Below, one piece after another: positions 1 to 11,339 of a DNA stretch of 64,000 bases. The DNA lies in the NCBI GenBank assembly GCA_047967505.1, contig CM106539.1; one strand, 5' to 3'. Under the pieces are notes generated by a model. It was not told where the DNA came from, ran no database searches, and was given only the letters and a program-made list of their open reading frames with translations. The DNA is from Dipteris shenzhenensis (taxonomy: Eukaryota > Polypodiophyta > Polypodiopsida > Gleicheniales). The translations under genes and the position numbers were made by a program. Position 1 is the stretch's first letter. Each line of letters begins with the position of its first letter.

Positions 1-405
1 GAAGTAGTGTGAGCTAAGCATTGAAACCTATAGACAATTAGCAACGAGGATGAATAAGTGGCGTCAAGCAAGGCGGCTCTAGCAAGCAAAATGTGATGTT
101 GATTGCGGCGAGCTAGAAGAGAGGCAATTGAATTGACCCAGGAAGAAGATCACAACATCAAGCAAGGGCATTGAGCAAACATGAGTAATAAAAATCATCA
201 ATCCATGCATTGAGTTGTCATGCGACATGCATGTTATAGCATTCTTCTTTGCATGTGGACCCTCCCATCCTTACTTCAGTTCATGAGAGGGCTTCTCCAT
301 GCCACTACTAGTGTTAGGCTAGCCTTGCATGACCGAAATCGATGATGAAGAAATGGGGGAATGCACATCCTTGCCTGTCACATTACACTGACAAGAGGGA
401 GGAGA

Positions 406-535
406 AAGTATGTTGCACCGACTCAAACTACTTGTGTAAGTTAGACAAAGAGCCAATTGGAGGATAAACCAAGTATGTTGCACCGACTCAAACTATTTGC
501 GCAAGTTGGACAAAGAGCCGGTTGGAGGAGAAATC
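406..535. repeat. Tandem duplication, 65-bp unit
   Basis: Two adjacent copies (406-470 and 471-535) begin with AAGTATGTTGCACCGACTCA and differ at only a few positions. No coding potential is seen. The origin is unknown. Confidence 0.85.
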
Positions 536-790
536 AAATCTCCCCTTCCAACTCCCCAAGGGTGGGTTGTAAAGCGTTTTGGGGCATCGCCGTGCTAGAT
601 CTAGAATGCCAGAGTTAATGCACATGCAGAGCAATTTTGCAATAAGTTGCTATTAGTGGCGGCTATTCTTGTGCTACTAGTGAGCACACATAGATGACTC
701 CTTACTCGATCCTTGCTCAAACCTAAACCTTCCTTTAGTCACGTCCTTTCTCACTCAAGCCTTGGTCTACCAAGGTACCCACTCAAGTCT

Positions 791-890
791 ATAGATAGAT
801 AGATAGATAGATGTTGATAATATATACATGTGTGTGTGTGTGTACATATATGCGCGCACGCACACACACACACACACACTCACTCACTCT
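791..890. repeat. Compound microsatellite (GATA)n, (TG)n, (CA)n
   Basis: Runs of GATA (about 791-811), TG (about 829-843) and CA (about 859-878) follow one another and end in CACT repeats. It is a simple-sequence tract with no gene in it. Confidence 0.95.
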
Positions 891-1991
891 TTCTCTTTTC
901 AATGAAATCTAGTTGACATTATATTACAAGGAGCAATCCCAAGAAGGGAAAAGCCAGCTACATACATTAAAAATCTCATTATATGACAAAAACGTAGTGT
1001 AATCCAAATCTTGCGCATGTAGACAATAATAAAATGATTCCCTTAGAGGTGCGTGAAAGTAAATGATACTTGCCCAAAGAGGGATCACCAAAGACCCGAT
1101 GGTTGCGATCCTTCCATAGGGTCCCCTGTGCCCAATAACGAGCCTAGTAAAAGAAAAGTTTAAAGCCCTACCTTTGAGGATCAAACCCAAGCAACTAGAA
1201 ATTCTTGTCGAGGGAAGTAGTGGAGAAACGAGCCTGTAGCCGTTGTTGTAATAGGAGTAAGAAATCATGAGATTCAATGCAATACCATAAAATATGAGAC
1301 ATGGACTTCCGTAAGGACATGCAAGATGACAAGTGGTATGAGTAATGCGCAAACAAGCAAGAATCTGCCCAAAAGGAACAACCCCAAGGAAAACTCTCCT
1401 CAGGAAAAACTTTTGCTAAAGAGGGAGCTTAGAAACCCAAATGTGGTGCAATCTTTTCTGCTACCACCGAGAAGAGCATACCATAGACTAGATACTATTT
1501 ACATGAAGAGAAACCCAAGGAGGAGACATCAAAATATTTTATAAAGATGCAACCATGACATCAGCCAATGAAAGGCCATGATAAGCATGATTGTCTGATT
1601 GTAGAGCCCAATCTTTGAGGTGGTCAACAACCTCAAGCTAAGGTACTGGCTAAAAGTCATGGAGCATCTCTAATGAAAAGGGTCCATAGTCATCTATAAT
1701 ATTGTCCCAAGGCATACTTCCTAACAGTTGGCAGGAAAAGAGATCACCGTACTAGCAACATCCAACACATCATCCACTAGGCAAATTCCCTTGGACTAGA
1801 GAAAGTAATCATAGTGAGGTTCCTGCAAGGCCAACGGAGGCATAAATGCCTTTGAGCAATGAAGGCTCTCCACACACAAAGAGTTGCCTAAAAGAGTGTC
1901 CCTGCCATTCCATTTAAGGTGGTATTGATAATTTTGCTTCCGAAACTTTTGCACATTATTGATCCATTAGTATGTGCATACAGACGTGAAC

Positions 1992-3196
1992 ATGGCTCCA
2001 GAGAAGCGAGTTCGAAACCCTGCAAAAGCCCGTGATTATGTTACGCTCTAATTGGCACAAAGTGGAGATGTAACATCTACCATGAAGAGTACACGGGTTC
2101 AAGTACTCGTATGCGCAAACATTTCCTAGGCGATCCTCAAAGATAGATTAGAAAGTGCAAGGGTCCGGGAGTGGAAAGGGTGGTACGGCAAGTGTAGACA
2201 CGATTGTGGATGACATAGTCACACACCACCAGTCTCAACTTGTAATCGAAGAAAGAACCATGTGTCTTGGATCCCTAGGTGAGCAATCGGCGACTATGGA
2301 AAGTTATTCGCAAAGTGCAACCGCACACAATAGTGGCGCAAGATCCCTTGCATAGTCGGCAAGTTGCTCGAACGTGCATATGGAAAGAGGACAATCCAGT
2401 AATGTGCCTCATTCGAATGCCCGTGTACGTGTGCAGCAACAATCCTTGAAAGCTTTTTTGAAAGCACAACATATCAAGAAGGCGCAACAAGATCTGTTTG
2501 AAGCTATTTGTCGCACGGGATATTCGTTGAGCACGGTGTAAAGCCCACATTGGACAAAAGCCATGGCCTCTGTCATTAAAGCTAGACCGGGTTTCACAAC
2601 GCCTAGTTATGATGCCGTCCGTAACATGTTGGATGCATGCTACATTAGGATGAAAGAGGAGATGTAGCAAGTGGTTTACGATGGCATTGAGAAAACAGCT
2701 TGCACCATCGTATCACATGGATGGAAGAATGTTAGCAAGCGGACCTTGATTAATGTCATGGTTGTGATGTTCAAAGTGGAGGCTTTCCGACAATCGATTG
2801 ATACAAGCGGTTAGGAAAAGACGGGAGAATTAATTGCGAAGCAATTAAGTAGATGTATTGAAGACATCGGTCTTGACAATATTATTCAAGTGATTACTGA
2901 TAATGCTAAGAATTGTCGAAAGGCTAGAAAAAGTACAAATCACAGATATCGATGTATTTGGGCATCGCCATGCTCATACCACTGTCTGGACCCAGTCTTA
3001 GAAGATTGGTACAAAACACTTGAGACAAACTTCTTCAAAGTTATTGTGGATGAGGCTCGAAAAATGGTGTTATACTTTCTTAACCATGAGCAATTACTGG
3101 GTATATTCAAAAGAACGAGAAATAGGCCACACATCAGCACCATCAGTTCGAGGGTAGCCAAGATGGAAAGTAGGATGATCAACATGCTTATCTGAT
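1992..3196 (+). pseudogene. hAT-superfamily transposase remnant (BED finger + DUF659)
   Basis: This is a decayed cut-and-paste DNA transposase. The N-terminus opens at ATG 1992 (MAPEKRVRNPAKARDY). The frame then shifts to a BED-type zinc-finger segment at about 2051-2150 (WRCN, EYTGSSTRMRKHFLG). It shifts again into a frame readable from about 2155 to 3195. That frame holds the DUF659 signature: SHGWKNVSKRTLINVMVV near 2715-2770, then VITDNAKNCRKA and CSYHCLDPVLED at 2887-3005. In-frame stops fall near 2539, 2665 and 2812. The C-terminal hAT dimerisation region is not recognisable. BED-DUF659 proteins are typical of plant hAT elements. I could not find terminal inverted repeats or an 8-bp target duplication by eye. 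Confidence 0.8.
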
Positions 3197-3448
3197 GAGT
3201 GTACATTTGAAGAAAATTTGATTGTAAAACCCAAGCATTAAAACCGTGCAACATTTAGTTAGGTATATTGCAACAATTAAAATACACCTCTAAAAGTTCT
3301 ATTTTATAAGAATGAGCGCAAATATAATAGTCATTTGCAAATACAAAATATACATGCGAACTTGTATACTTCATCGCATCATCTCCAAATTCCATTAACA
3401 AAATTGATATATGTCATTACAATATAAGTCATTGAACCCATATGGGAC

Positions 3449-4078
3449 CTATAATCTTCGCAACCGAGGATCTGCAGAAAATGTTGCTCCAATGCCAAGA
3501 ATGTCGTACAATTGCTTGGCCCGAGGAGCATTACAGGTTGGACATGCACTTCTGACCTTTAACGTATTTGCCAAGCATACCAGGTGAAATTGATGGTGGC
3601 ATGAGAGCGCATAGTATCCGATTATCGTATCAAATTGATCTTGGCATATTAGACATAAAGGCCCATCATCCACAAAGGTGATATGCGTTGGAAGGGTTGA
3701 GGGTTTTCTGGCATCCAGACCCACAAAATTAGGATCCAAGTTACGAACACGGCCTCCATCTTCAATGTGTTGGAGTGCGGCTTGTGCATCTTGCGCTTGC
3801 AGAGAATGCGCAATGGAGATGTGGCATTGCTCCTTGTAGGCATTTTTGACGTCTTGCCTCTGTCTGGTCTGCTGGAGCATTGCATTCAGGCGATTCACTT
3901 CAGCAAGAAGGCACTCGTTCTCACTCATCACCCGTCGATATTCAGACATAGCATCATGCACTATGATGCTTGGAAATGTGAGATCTTCCCGCGATGCACT
4001 TTGCGGTGCAGGGTGTGGACCCTCTGCACCATCACCCCCCTCTACACCTTCATCTCCCGCAGCTTCATGCACATTCAT
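3449..4078 (-). CDS. RING-H2 finger protein with coiled-coil, possible E3 ubiquitin ligase
   Basis: An intact reading frame of 209 aa starts at the first ATG (MNVHEAAGDEG); the frame is open slightly further upstream but without ATG. The N-terminal 45 residues are acidic and Gly/Pro rich. A predicted coiled coil follows (around SEYRRVMSENECLLAEVNRL). A C-terminal RING-H2 finger is visible as CLIC, then CHHQFHLVC, then CPTC, giving the C3H2C3 ligand order with usual spacing. RING-H2 domains normally bind E2 enzymes and support ubiquitin transfer; that role is inferred from the family. It lies 3' of a broken kinase-like gene and a broken unknown ORF on the same strand, and ends about 250 bp from the converging hAT remnant. 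It could be a gene passenger of a mobile element, or part of a longer spliced gene. Confidence 0.65.
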   Translation of the reverse strand: MNVHEAAGDEGVEGGDGAEGPHPAPQSASREDLTFPSIIVHDAMSEYRRVMSENECLLAEVNRLNAMLQQTRQRQDVKNAYKEQCHISIAHSLQAQDAQAALQHIEDGGRVRNLDPNFVGLDARKPSTLPTHITFVDDGPLCLICQDQFDTIIGYYALSCHHQFHLVCLANTLKVRSACPTCNAPRAKQLYDILGIGATFSADPRLRRL

Positions 4079-4130
4079 AAATGTATGATATAACAACTAT
4101 GAGCATAGATGGAACAAAATGGCATGTACT

Positions 4131-4667
4131 TCAATCGCCTAAAGTCGGGCTTCCCACGTTAGCAGGTGGTGTTGCAAGGACGGGGTAAGCGGTGGCACCA
4201 GATGTCCTTGGTTGCGTTGGCTTTTTGCTGCATGTCCTAGGTTGGGAGGCGAAATCTACAGGCATGTCGAGCATGAGCTTTGCATACAACATCTTTGCAA
4301 AGTAAACTGGCACGGCTCTGCTATGAGGCTTATCAGATTTGATCATGCAATGAATGTAATATGCATTCTCCCTCATAGTTGGGTGGCGATAGTTTTTGAT
4401 GGGCCACTGTCCATGTGAGGCATCACCGCAATCCCACACAACTGCTATGTCATCGTTTGAGACCACAATGTTGATGCGGTCGTACTTCTAACCATTCAGA
4501 TCATAAAAGATGCTTGCATTGGAAATTGTGTGCATCTCATCTCTTCTTGTTGGTAGGAGGGTAGCACTAGCCACATCCATTATGTGTTTCATTGCTTGCT
4601 TTTCTCTCACGTTTGGATCCTGGGAGGCGAATGCAGCTTGCGTTGATCATTGCGACACAGATGCCAT
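4131..4667 (-). pseudogene. Unknown ORF with two internal stops, between kinase and RING
   Basis: A single frame of 178 codons can be read from ATG 4667 (MASVSQ) to the stop at 4131. Two stop codons interrupt it, one after MASVSQ and one before KYDRINIVVSNDD. The conceptual product has a mixed alpha/beta look in the middle (VVSNDDIAVVWDCG, MIKSDKPHSRAVPVYFAK) and a Ser/Thr/Pro-rich tail. I do not recognise the family. It is colinear with the kinase-like remnant upstream and the RING ORF downstream (35 bp to the edge of that frame), so the three may derive from one transcription unit. The alternative is a chance ORF, but a long single frame broken only by point changes argues against that. Confidence 0.4.
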
Positions 4668-4983
4668 GGCGAGTGAGAGAGCGAGAGAAGATCTAACAAC
4701 CGTGCCAAAATCGAGTGAGCAACGTGTTATTGAAACATTTAATTATAACATGCCCATGCAAATTACACCATCTGAGAATTTACCCAACTATTTTGATTAT
4801 GGATTGACCATGATTAATTAAATTGTACAAATAGAAATGGAAAACTTTGGCAAATTGTTACATTTGTTTTAAAGATACATGTCATAGTAATTTTTAAATC
4901 CACCTGTACAATTCAAGGACCACAAATCTGGCAATCAAAATTGCGATCATATGGGTCAAGCTCAAAAAAGATGTAGCTTATGT

Positions 4984-6461
4984 TCAACAATATGTCTTCA
5001 TTTCCTCAATGGGTCGCATTGCCACATCCTCGTTTACATTGACACTATGCATTTTTGTCAAAATTGCTCTCAAGGTAGGTTGATCCTTTGGATCAGTCCT
5101 GCATAGCGAGTTTCCACAATCAATTAAGAGCTTGATTGCAATGTCTCCCTTCAGTGAGTTGTCACTAAGAGCTTCTGTAGCATCTATGAGAAAGTTGGCA
5201 ATTTCCCTAAACAACCAATCAACAGCAAAACAATCTGACTGTGGTGCCCATGCGCCCTTGGGATTTGCCTGTGTAGTTGTACTGGTATATAATTCCAATG
5301 CTAACCATGGAAATGCCTTTGGAGGAGCATAAGCCGGGTCTTGCGGATATCTACTTTCGATCCAATGGAGGCTTCTTCCCTAATCAATAATCCCAACTCG
5401 GACAGACTTGTCATCCCTCGTGAAGTCCAGCATGTAGTTGGTTGCTTGCAGATCGGTGTGTGCATATCTTTGTTCGTGACCCACTTTCAAAAGACTGGCA
5501 ATAGCAGTGGCAATGGACAATCCATGGTGACAGAACAACCTTGCTCGCAACCTAGTAAGTGGAGAGTTTCAGTCAAAGAGAGGTTCTTCTTTGGGATGTG
5601 TGGTCTTAACCCATCATACATATGTCCCGCAACGCAGTGGGAGACACCAGCATATTGTGCACACTTCCACCATTGAAAAACGGAGTGACGACCCAGAGCT
5701 CTTGAGTGTGAGAGTACCCCAATACTCGATAGACAGCTCTATGGACAACTATCATCGTTCACTCATTCTCTTTAGTGCCAGATGAGCATGGGCATTGTCT
5801 TTATTACTCTTCTTGCCAGCATACCATGGCATTGGCCTAAGACCTAGGACACCCACAACCTGTATCCTAAATACCTTCCCTTCTCCCTTGCCCACCGGTT
5901 CGTGCAAGGTCAACACTTGCAATGGAAAGTGTAATGTGTGGGAGCACATGTCGGCAAATGCAGTACATAGTTCTATATGTGCTCTCCCTTCAGCTTGGGC
6001 TGGATCGGCATTTGCTTGTAACCCACTAGCCATCTTGGTCATATGGACTAGGGCGCTGGCTGTTGCCTTTCCAACGGACCCTTTCTCCTTTGCATTTTTC
6101 TACGCTTAGAAATTTGTGACGCCTTCCATTCTCAGTCGTCCATAGTGCAAGGTTATTCTCTCCATTGACAGGCAAGACTACATTGCTCACCTTCGCATAT
6201 AATTTCCATTGTCCTACTAGATTTCCAAATAGTCGAGGGATAAATTGATCAACTATCACTTTAACATCCGACCGTGCCATTTGACCACGAGTGGGCCAGC
6301 TTATGTACATAAGGTCAAATATTCAGGATACCATTTGATTGCGTAAAAATTTTGAGCTCGCATGGGCACGAATTTCTTCGTCACTCAATCCTATCGTGTT
6401 TGATCGTTGTCTTACGGACAACCATCAGAATCTCAGTCTTCAACTGCTCTTGTGTTGCCAT
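4984..6461 (-). pseudogene. Protein-kinase-like pseudogene (divergent Ser/Thr kinase fold)
   Basis: Kinase subdomains appear in order on the minus strand, split by frameshifts. They are a beta3-like HLALKRMSER near 5755; hinge and beta5 ELWVVTPFFNGGSVHNML near 5620-5680; alphaE SIATAIASLLKVGHEQRYA near 5460-5520; a catalytic loop HTDLQATNYML near 5440-5465 (HxD and the Asn kept, the usual Lys now Gln); and a DFG site read as ID-stop-GRS near 5385, where Phe has become a stop. The activation-segment end (PWLALEL) and an alphaF-like DCFAVDWLFREIANFL follow, and subdomain XI (DPKDQPTLRAIL) ends near 5000. The N-terminus starts at ATG 6461 (MATQEQLKTEIL) and is also frameshifted. The LWVV..F..GGSV hinge resembles STE20/OSR1-type kinases. 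The product cannot be an active kinase as it stands. Confidence 0.75.
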
Positions 6462-6849
6462 CAAGGATGGGTGTGTAGTGATCTAGTGCATGCAACAATC
6501 GTTTTATAAGTTCTCAAACTTCAAAATAAAGCACACCCAAAATACACATGCAAATTTGCAATGCTAGTGTAAACTAAACCACTCAAAAGCAACATGCAAC
6601 ATCATTAACATTTCTGAATAACTTTCACATGACTTCCGATCCTTAGAATAACTACTAACTTTCCAAGGTAATAGTATATTACGTCAATTAATTCATAGCT
6701 CATGACATAATCCACTATTATAGAGCGAATTTCGTAAAGTCACTATCGAGTGTCAATCTATCAGCTAGTGGAGGCCACAATAGGAAACATATAACATCAT
6801 CACATAACCAAGATGATCTAGATTAGCTTTGCCAATCACACATTCGGTT

Positions 6850-7345
6850 GGGAAGAGTTTTATTGGGATGAACCGATCGGCAAAAGCGGGCCATCATCCA
6901 GATAAAACCCGGCTCTACTGACACCTATATACATAGATAGATATGATATATAAGAAGATCGAAGCAAGGGGAATCGATTGGTAGAAGCGAGCCATCACCC
7001 GGGCTTTGATCTTTACTATTACAAACATCAGCCGAGGCAAGGTGAATCCAATCGACCGAAGTAGATCATCTCCTGGCTTGACTGATACATAAATAGGCAT
7101 CTCTCCCTCTCTCTCTTTTACTCTCCCTCTCTCTCTTTTAGTCTCCCTTTCTCTGTTTCCCTCTCTCTCTTTTACTCTCCCTCTCTCTCTCTTACTCTCC
7201 CTTCCTCTCTTTTACTCTCTCTCCCTCCCCCCCCTCTTTCTCTCTCTTTTACTCCCTCTCTTTCCCTCTCAGTCAGCTAAGGCGAGGTGAATCCGACCGA
7301 CTGAGGTGGTTCATCACCTGGCCCAACTGACCAACACCAAAATCC
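6850..7345. repeat. Degenerate ~70-bp repeat units separated by pyrimidine-rich filler
   Basis: At least four related units, near 6852-6905, 6955-7000, 7028-7097 and 7270-7345, share a core like GGTGAATCCGACCGACTGAAG followed by a CATCACCTGGC-like block and ACTGA. Between 7098 and 7265 there is an almost pure CT-rich tract (CTCTCCCTCTCT, TTTTACTCTCC). No gene is seen. Confidence 0.65.
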
Positions 7346-7608
7346 ATAGAAGAACTCACCCAAAGACTCAGAAGGAACTGCGGGAGAAAGTGACAGGTAT
7401 ATGTAGGCGGTAGTGGCGAGGGGATGGGGTCTTTTTATAAGATTTTGTAGCTCCACCATGCAATACCTGTCCTCACCGCGAGGTGTTTCAATGGCCCGAT
7501 TGCATATCTTTCTGAATCGGATGACCCACGATGACACGCGTGCCAAAATGACATACAACATGCAATATTGGTGGGTTACCATGCGGTGTCTCTTGGCACC
7601 CTAAAAAA

Positions 7609-7702
7609 ACCGCGTGATATTGATGCAGGACCGTGCGGGGTAGCTCATACCACTTGGTATGGCTAGATACCGCACAGTGTTCTGAACCTTATATCACGCG
7701 GT
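7609..7702. repeat. 12-bp perfect inverted repeat ACCGCGTGATAT
   Basis: ACCGCGTGATAT at 7609-7620 is exactly complementary to ATATCACGCGGT at 7691-7702, with a 70-nt loop. Several further GCGGT/ACCGC words lie at 7475-7740. This could be the edge of a small non-autonomous DNA element; nothing is coded here. Confidence 0.5.
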
Positions 7703-7749
7703 AAGATTATAAACTTCGCGGTATGCTCTCGATCGACAACCGCTGTAAA

Positions 7750-9050
7750 GAAAGTTTTTTGGCATTTAGGACATTAGGCCATGTTTTTTAATCGAATAGT
7801 ATGTATTTTTATTTTAAAAAATATGCTTTTTAAATCCCTGGGCCCATGAGAAAATCCTATGTTCTAGACTACTAATGAACAAAGGCCGCAGAAGACAAAT
7901 GCAAAATCAACTGTCAGAGCATATGTATTCATGGTTGATCACGTTGCATAAACTGCAGCATCATTTTCCTCTTGAGGCCTAGAACATGCATGTGAATATT
8001 GAGGATATTTAGTCCTCCATGCATGTGAATATTGAGAATATTGAGTCCTTCATGCATTTTAGGAGAGCAAAGGTGAACCATTGAAAGCAACCTAAGGGCT
8101 TACTGATGATAGCATGACCTCCATAAAAGCTCCCTAATATTCATAAAACATGAGAGGCAAAATAGAATTGGATATAGGCAATAAGAATGGATTGAACTAT
8201 GTGATAGCGGACATGAAATGGGTAGTTGACCAACTTCCAATATTCCAACTTCTTCTTTGGCATGGCAAGTATCCACTCCATGTGCTGATAATGATGAGAG
8301 ATCGTCCATCCCAACGGGTAACCAAGATGACATATGAGATACATAGGCAAAACTATTTCTCGTGGCCAAAAGATATGATGCCAAGACTTCCCATGGAGAC
8401 AAAGAAGTTTGGATTTTTGAAAATTGGCATGCAGCCTAACAGCCTAACCGTATAAAGGTAAGAACAAGCATAAGGCATGAAAGACCCCTTTTTGTATTCT
8501 GAGGCAAGAAAAAAAAGTCATTCATCAGCATGTGCCAATGCTATCAATGGCTTCCTACCATATATTTCCAGCCCATGTAGAGCACCAAAAGCTACTAAAT
8601 GCTCCATGTATCAAAGCATAGGATGAGTAGCTATAAAGCACTGAGAGGACAACCCTGTCATACTGAGCTGAAGAGGGTACATTGATGTATAACATCACCT
8701 ACCAAGATGCATGCAGCTTGATATAAATAGTAAATAACATGCTGCATTTTCCCCCTAAATCTTAGAGATTTCATAGTTTGGAGATGAAATCCCAAATTCG
8801 TATCGTATCAAAAGCGTTAGCAATATCCACTTGTTAACAAGAGAATATCTTGCTCGATGCAACTAGCATAATTCAATCCCCACATAAGCATTTGCTTCAT
8901 TGTCTATAGCGAATGAAACCATACTACGAAGGGTGCAACCCTTTATGCAAATAACCCTTGATACGAGCATCATATTAGAAACTAGCTTATATGACAGGCA
9001 TAAGAGTGATGGTTCTCTAATGCCTCACACTGCTATTTTTTGGGGAATAG
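7750..9050. other. No gene recognised
   Basis: AT-rich sequence with only short chance ORFs, none with a recognisable domain. A short near-repeat (CATGCATGTGAATATTGAGGATATT / ...GAGAATATT) lies at about 7986-8040. Confidence 0.6.
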
Positions 9051-9057
9051 TTTACAC

Positions 9058-9115
9058 ACACACACAACACGTCTCTCTCTCTCTCTCTCTTTCTCTATCT
9101 ATCTATCTATCTATC

Positions 9116-9190
<75 letters not shown>
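9058..9190. repeat. Compound microsatellite (CA)n (CT)n (ATCT)n (AT)n (AC)n
   Basis: Consecutive runs of CA, CT, ATCT, AT and AC fill this stretch. A long ORF across it is an artefact of the repeat (Ser-Leu, Ile-Tyr and Thr-His runs). Confidence 0.97.
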
Positions 9191-9499
9191 CTTCTACCTA
9201 CTAACCTTGGACAAGTTTTTGCCATGTGGCAGCTTGGAGGAGAAGAGCATATAAAATGTTACCACGTCACCCTTGGACTCTTAGACTTTTATGGACTAGT
9301 ACTGCCACCCTTGGAATCTTGGACTATCACTACCTCTTGGATTACCACCCTACCAACCTTGATGCAATAAATGCCTTCAACTGTGTAAAAAAACCCCATG
9401 CTCTGAGGGGGGGCAGAAGGCCTTGGCTGCCCAACTTTGTCCGCCCTCCTTTTTTGGTGGATCCAATACTCTCTTTCAATGTGGCACCACACAAGTCTT

Positions 9500-9598
9500 G
9501 GGCATTGTGTAAGGGTCCTAGGCCATACTATTCTCGGCATTGTGTAAGGGCTTGAGCTTTGTGTAAGGGCCCTAGGCCATACTATTCTCGGCATGGCA
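9500..9598. repeat. Short tandem repeat with CTAGGCCATACTATTCTCGG
   Basis: The block GTGTAAGGGTCCTAGGCC plus ATACTATTCTCGGCAT occurs twice within 100 bp, with a partial copy (GTGTAAGGGCTTGAGC) between them. Confidence 0.8.
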
Positions 9599-10738
9599 TC
9601 CTTAGTTTAGAAGAGCCACATGCACCACGAGAGCGGGGGATGGACTGTGGACAAGTCAGCTTCTCGGTCCCATAAACGTAGCTCACATTGGCTTGGCCCA
9701 TTGTCTGGTGTCCTCATCATTGACTGATCATAAGATTTCTCGCTGCGGTGCATCGATGCAAACCATGCGCACAAACACTCACAGTCTCACATGTTTTCGT
9801 AGGGTGCAAGCTTGAAGGCACCCTTTTGCTCTTGAAGTTCACTACCGATCATTACACGAACCAGGCGTCACAAAGTTGACAAAATTATTAATTTTTTAAT
9901 GGTTTGTTGTCAAAACTCAATGTGTGGGTGCTTTTATCCATCTGCTACAAAAATTGGCTCATAGTTTTCCTCTCGGCGGATACTTGATATTGGGTCCACT
10001 TTTACACCATGTTCTACGTCCTTTCTAATGTAGTTTCCTTTTGTTTCCCCCTATTTGCGATTAATAATAGGAATTACTCCGTTTCATTTTCTATCGCTGA
10101 ATTTGTATAAAAATGGTTCAACAAGTGAGGCATCCAATGCTTACCTTTCATCCCGGCACTCTCAATCTCTAGGCGTGCATTGCCACCTTAGGACAACGAG
10201 GAAGGATACCTCTCCAAAGGCAACCAGCGCACGGTGGCATTAAATGCTGGCTGACTTTGATACCCCAGTTGCCACACCTAAATAGACGGAGTCCCTTAGT
10301 GCAATGTTTACATGCATGTAGCGGCAGCAATTCGTCCTAGTTGTAGTGACAACAGTTCGTCCTAGTTTATGATCAGCTGATTACGTTCTCTTCTTTGTCC
10401 CCATTAAAACTCTCAATACTTGTCCACCTAATGCCTTACTATTTGTAATCCTAATGGCTTACTAAAATTTCTCTCTCACTCACCACACACTCTTTCAAAG
10501 TCGAGTCAATTGGAAAGGAATCATACTTTTTAGAAGAAAATTCTGGCCCCCTCCCTGCGCGTCTCCTGCTCTCTCCCTCTCCCTCACTCTGCCTCTCTCG
10601 CTCCCTCAATGGCAATTAGTCATTTGCATTATATATTTGATTAACCTAAGTTTGTGCTTGATTCTTCATCTGTCCTCATAGTTGAGGCAGTTGAGGACCG
10701 GCCGAGTGAGAGGCGGCAACCTATAGATGGAGGGAGGA

Positions 10739-10813
10739 GAGAGAGACAGAGAGAGAGAGAGAGAGCAGCTGAAGGGAGGCCAACTGGGTGAGAGGCGGTA
10801 GATGAAGGGAGGC

Positions 10814-10873
<60 letters not shown>

Positions 10874-10978
10874 GAAGGGAGATATAAGGAGAGAGCAAGA
10901 CGGCAAGTGAGGAGAGACGAAGGGCTTGGAGAGAAAGACGAAGGGAGATATAAGGAAAGAGCAAGGCGGCAAGTGAGG
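10739..10978. repeat. (GA)n tract and GA-rich ~56-bp tandem units
   Basis: A pure GA microsatellite (about 10820-10867) is flanked by GA-rich repeats. One unit (GAAAGACGAAGGGAGATATA followed by AGGAGAGAGCAAGACGGCAAG) occurs twice at 10866-10978. No gene is seen. Confidence 0.9.
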
Positions 10979-11339
10979 ATTCGAGAGGAAGCTAGAAGCT
11001 TCCTACAACCACAAGCTTAATCGATGCCCAATGCCTAGCTTCCGCTTACGTTAATTTTTTCCATGCTCCATCACCCTCTCATCGATTAATGCTAATAGCC
11101 ATTTTTTAATATCGTGGGTACCTATTTCCTACAGACTAATTGCAATAATGAAGTCTTTGCAATATTAAAGTGATATGTAATTCATACTGTGTCAGAGAAA
11201 GATCTTCATAGCATTGGCTCTACCGTCATTCCAATCAAGAATGAACCATCCAACACTTCCTCTATTCAAGCAATGTATTTGCTTTAAAAATCATCACCGG
11301 AACTTAGGATTAAAAATCATCACCCGAACTTAGGACAAA

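Noticed and set aside
924-1352. 142-codon minus-strand ORF
   Set aside because: No recognisable motif, and the region is otherwise repeat-like.
4510-4821. 103-codon plus-strand ORF with hydrophobic start
   Set aside because: It overlaps the minus-strand reading frame at 4131-4667, which is colinear with the kinase and RING segments and more protein-like.
8900-9370. 156-codon ORF
   Set aside because: More than a third of it is microsatellite-coded Ser-Leu, Ile-Tyr and Thr-His runs.
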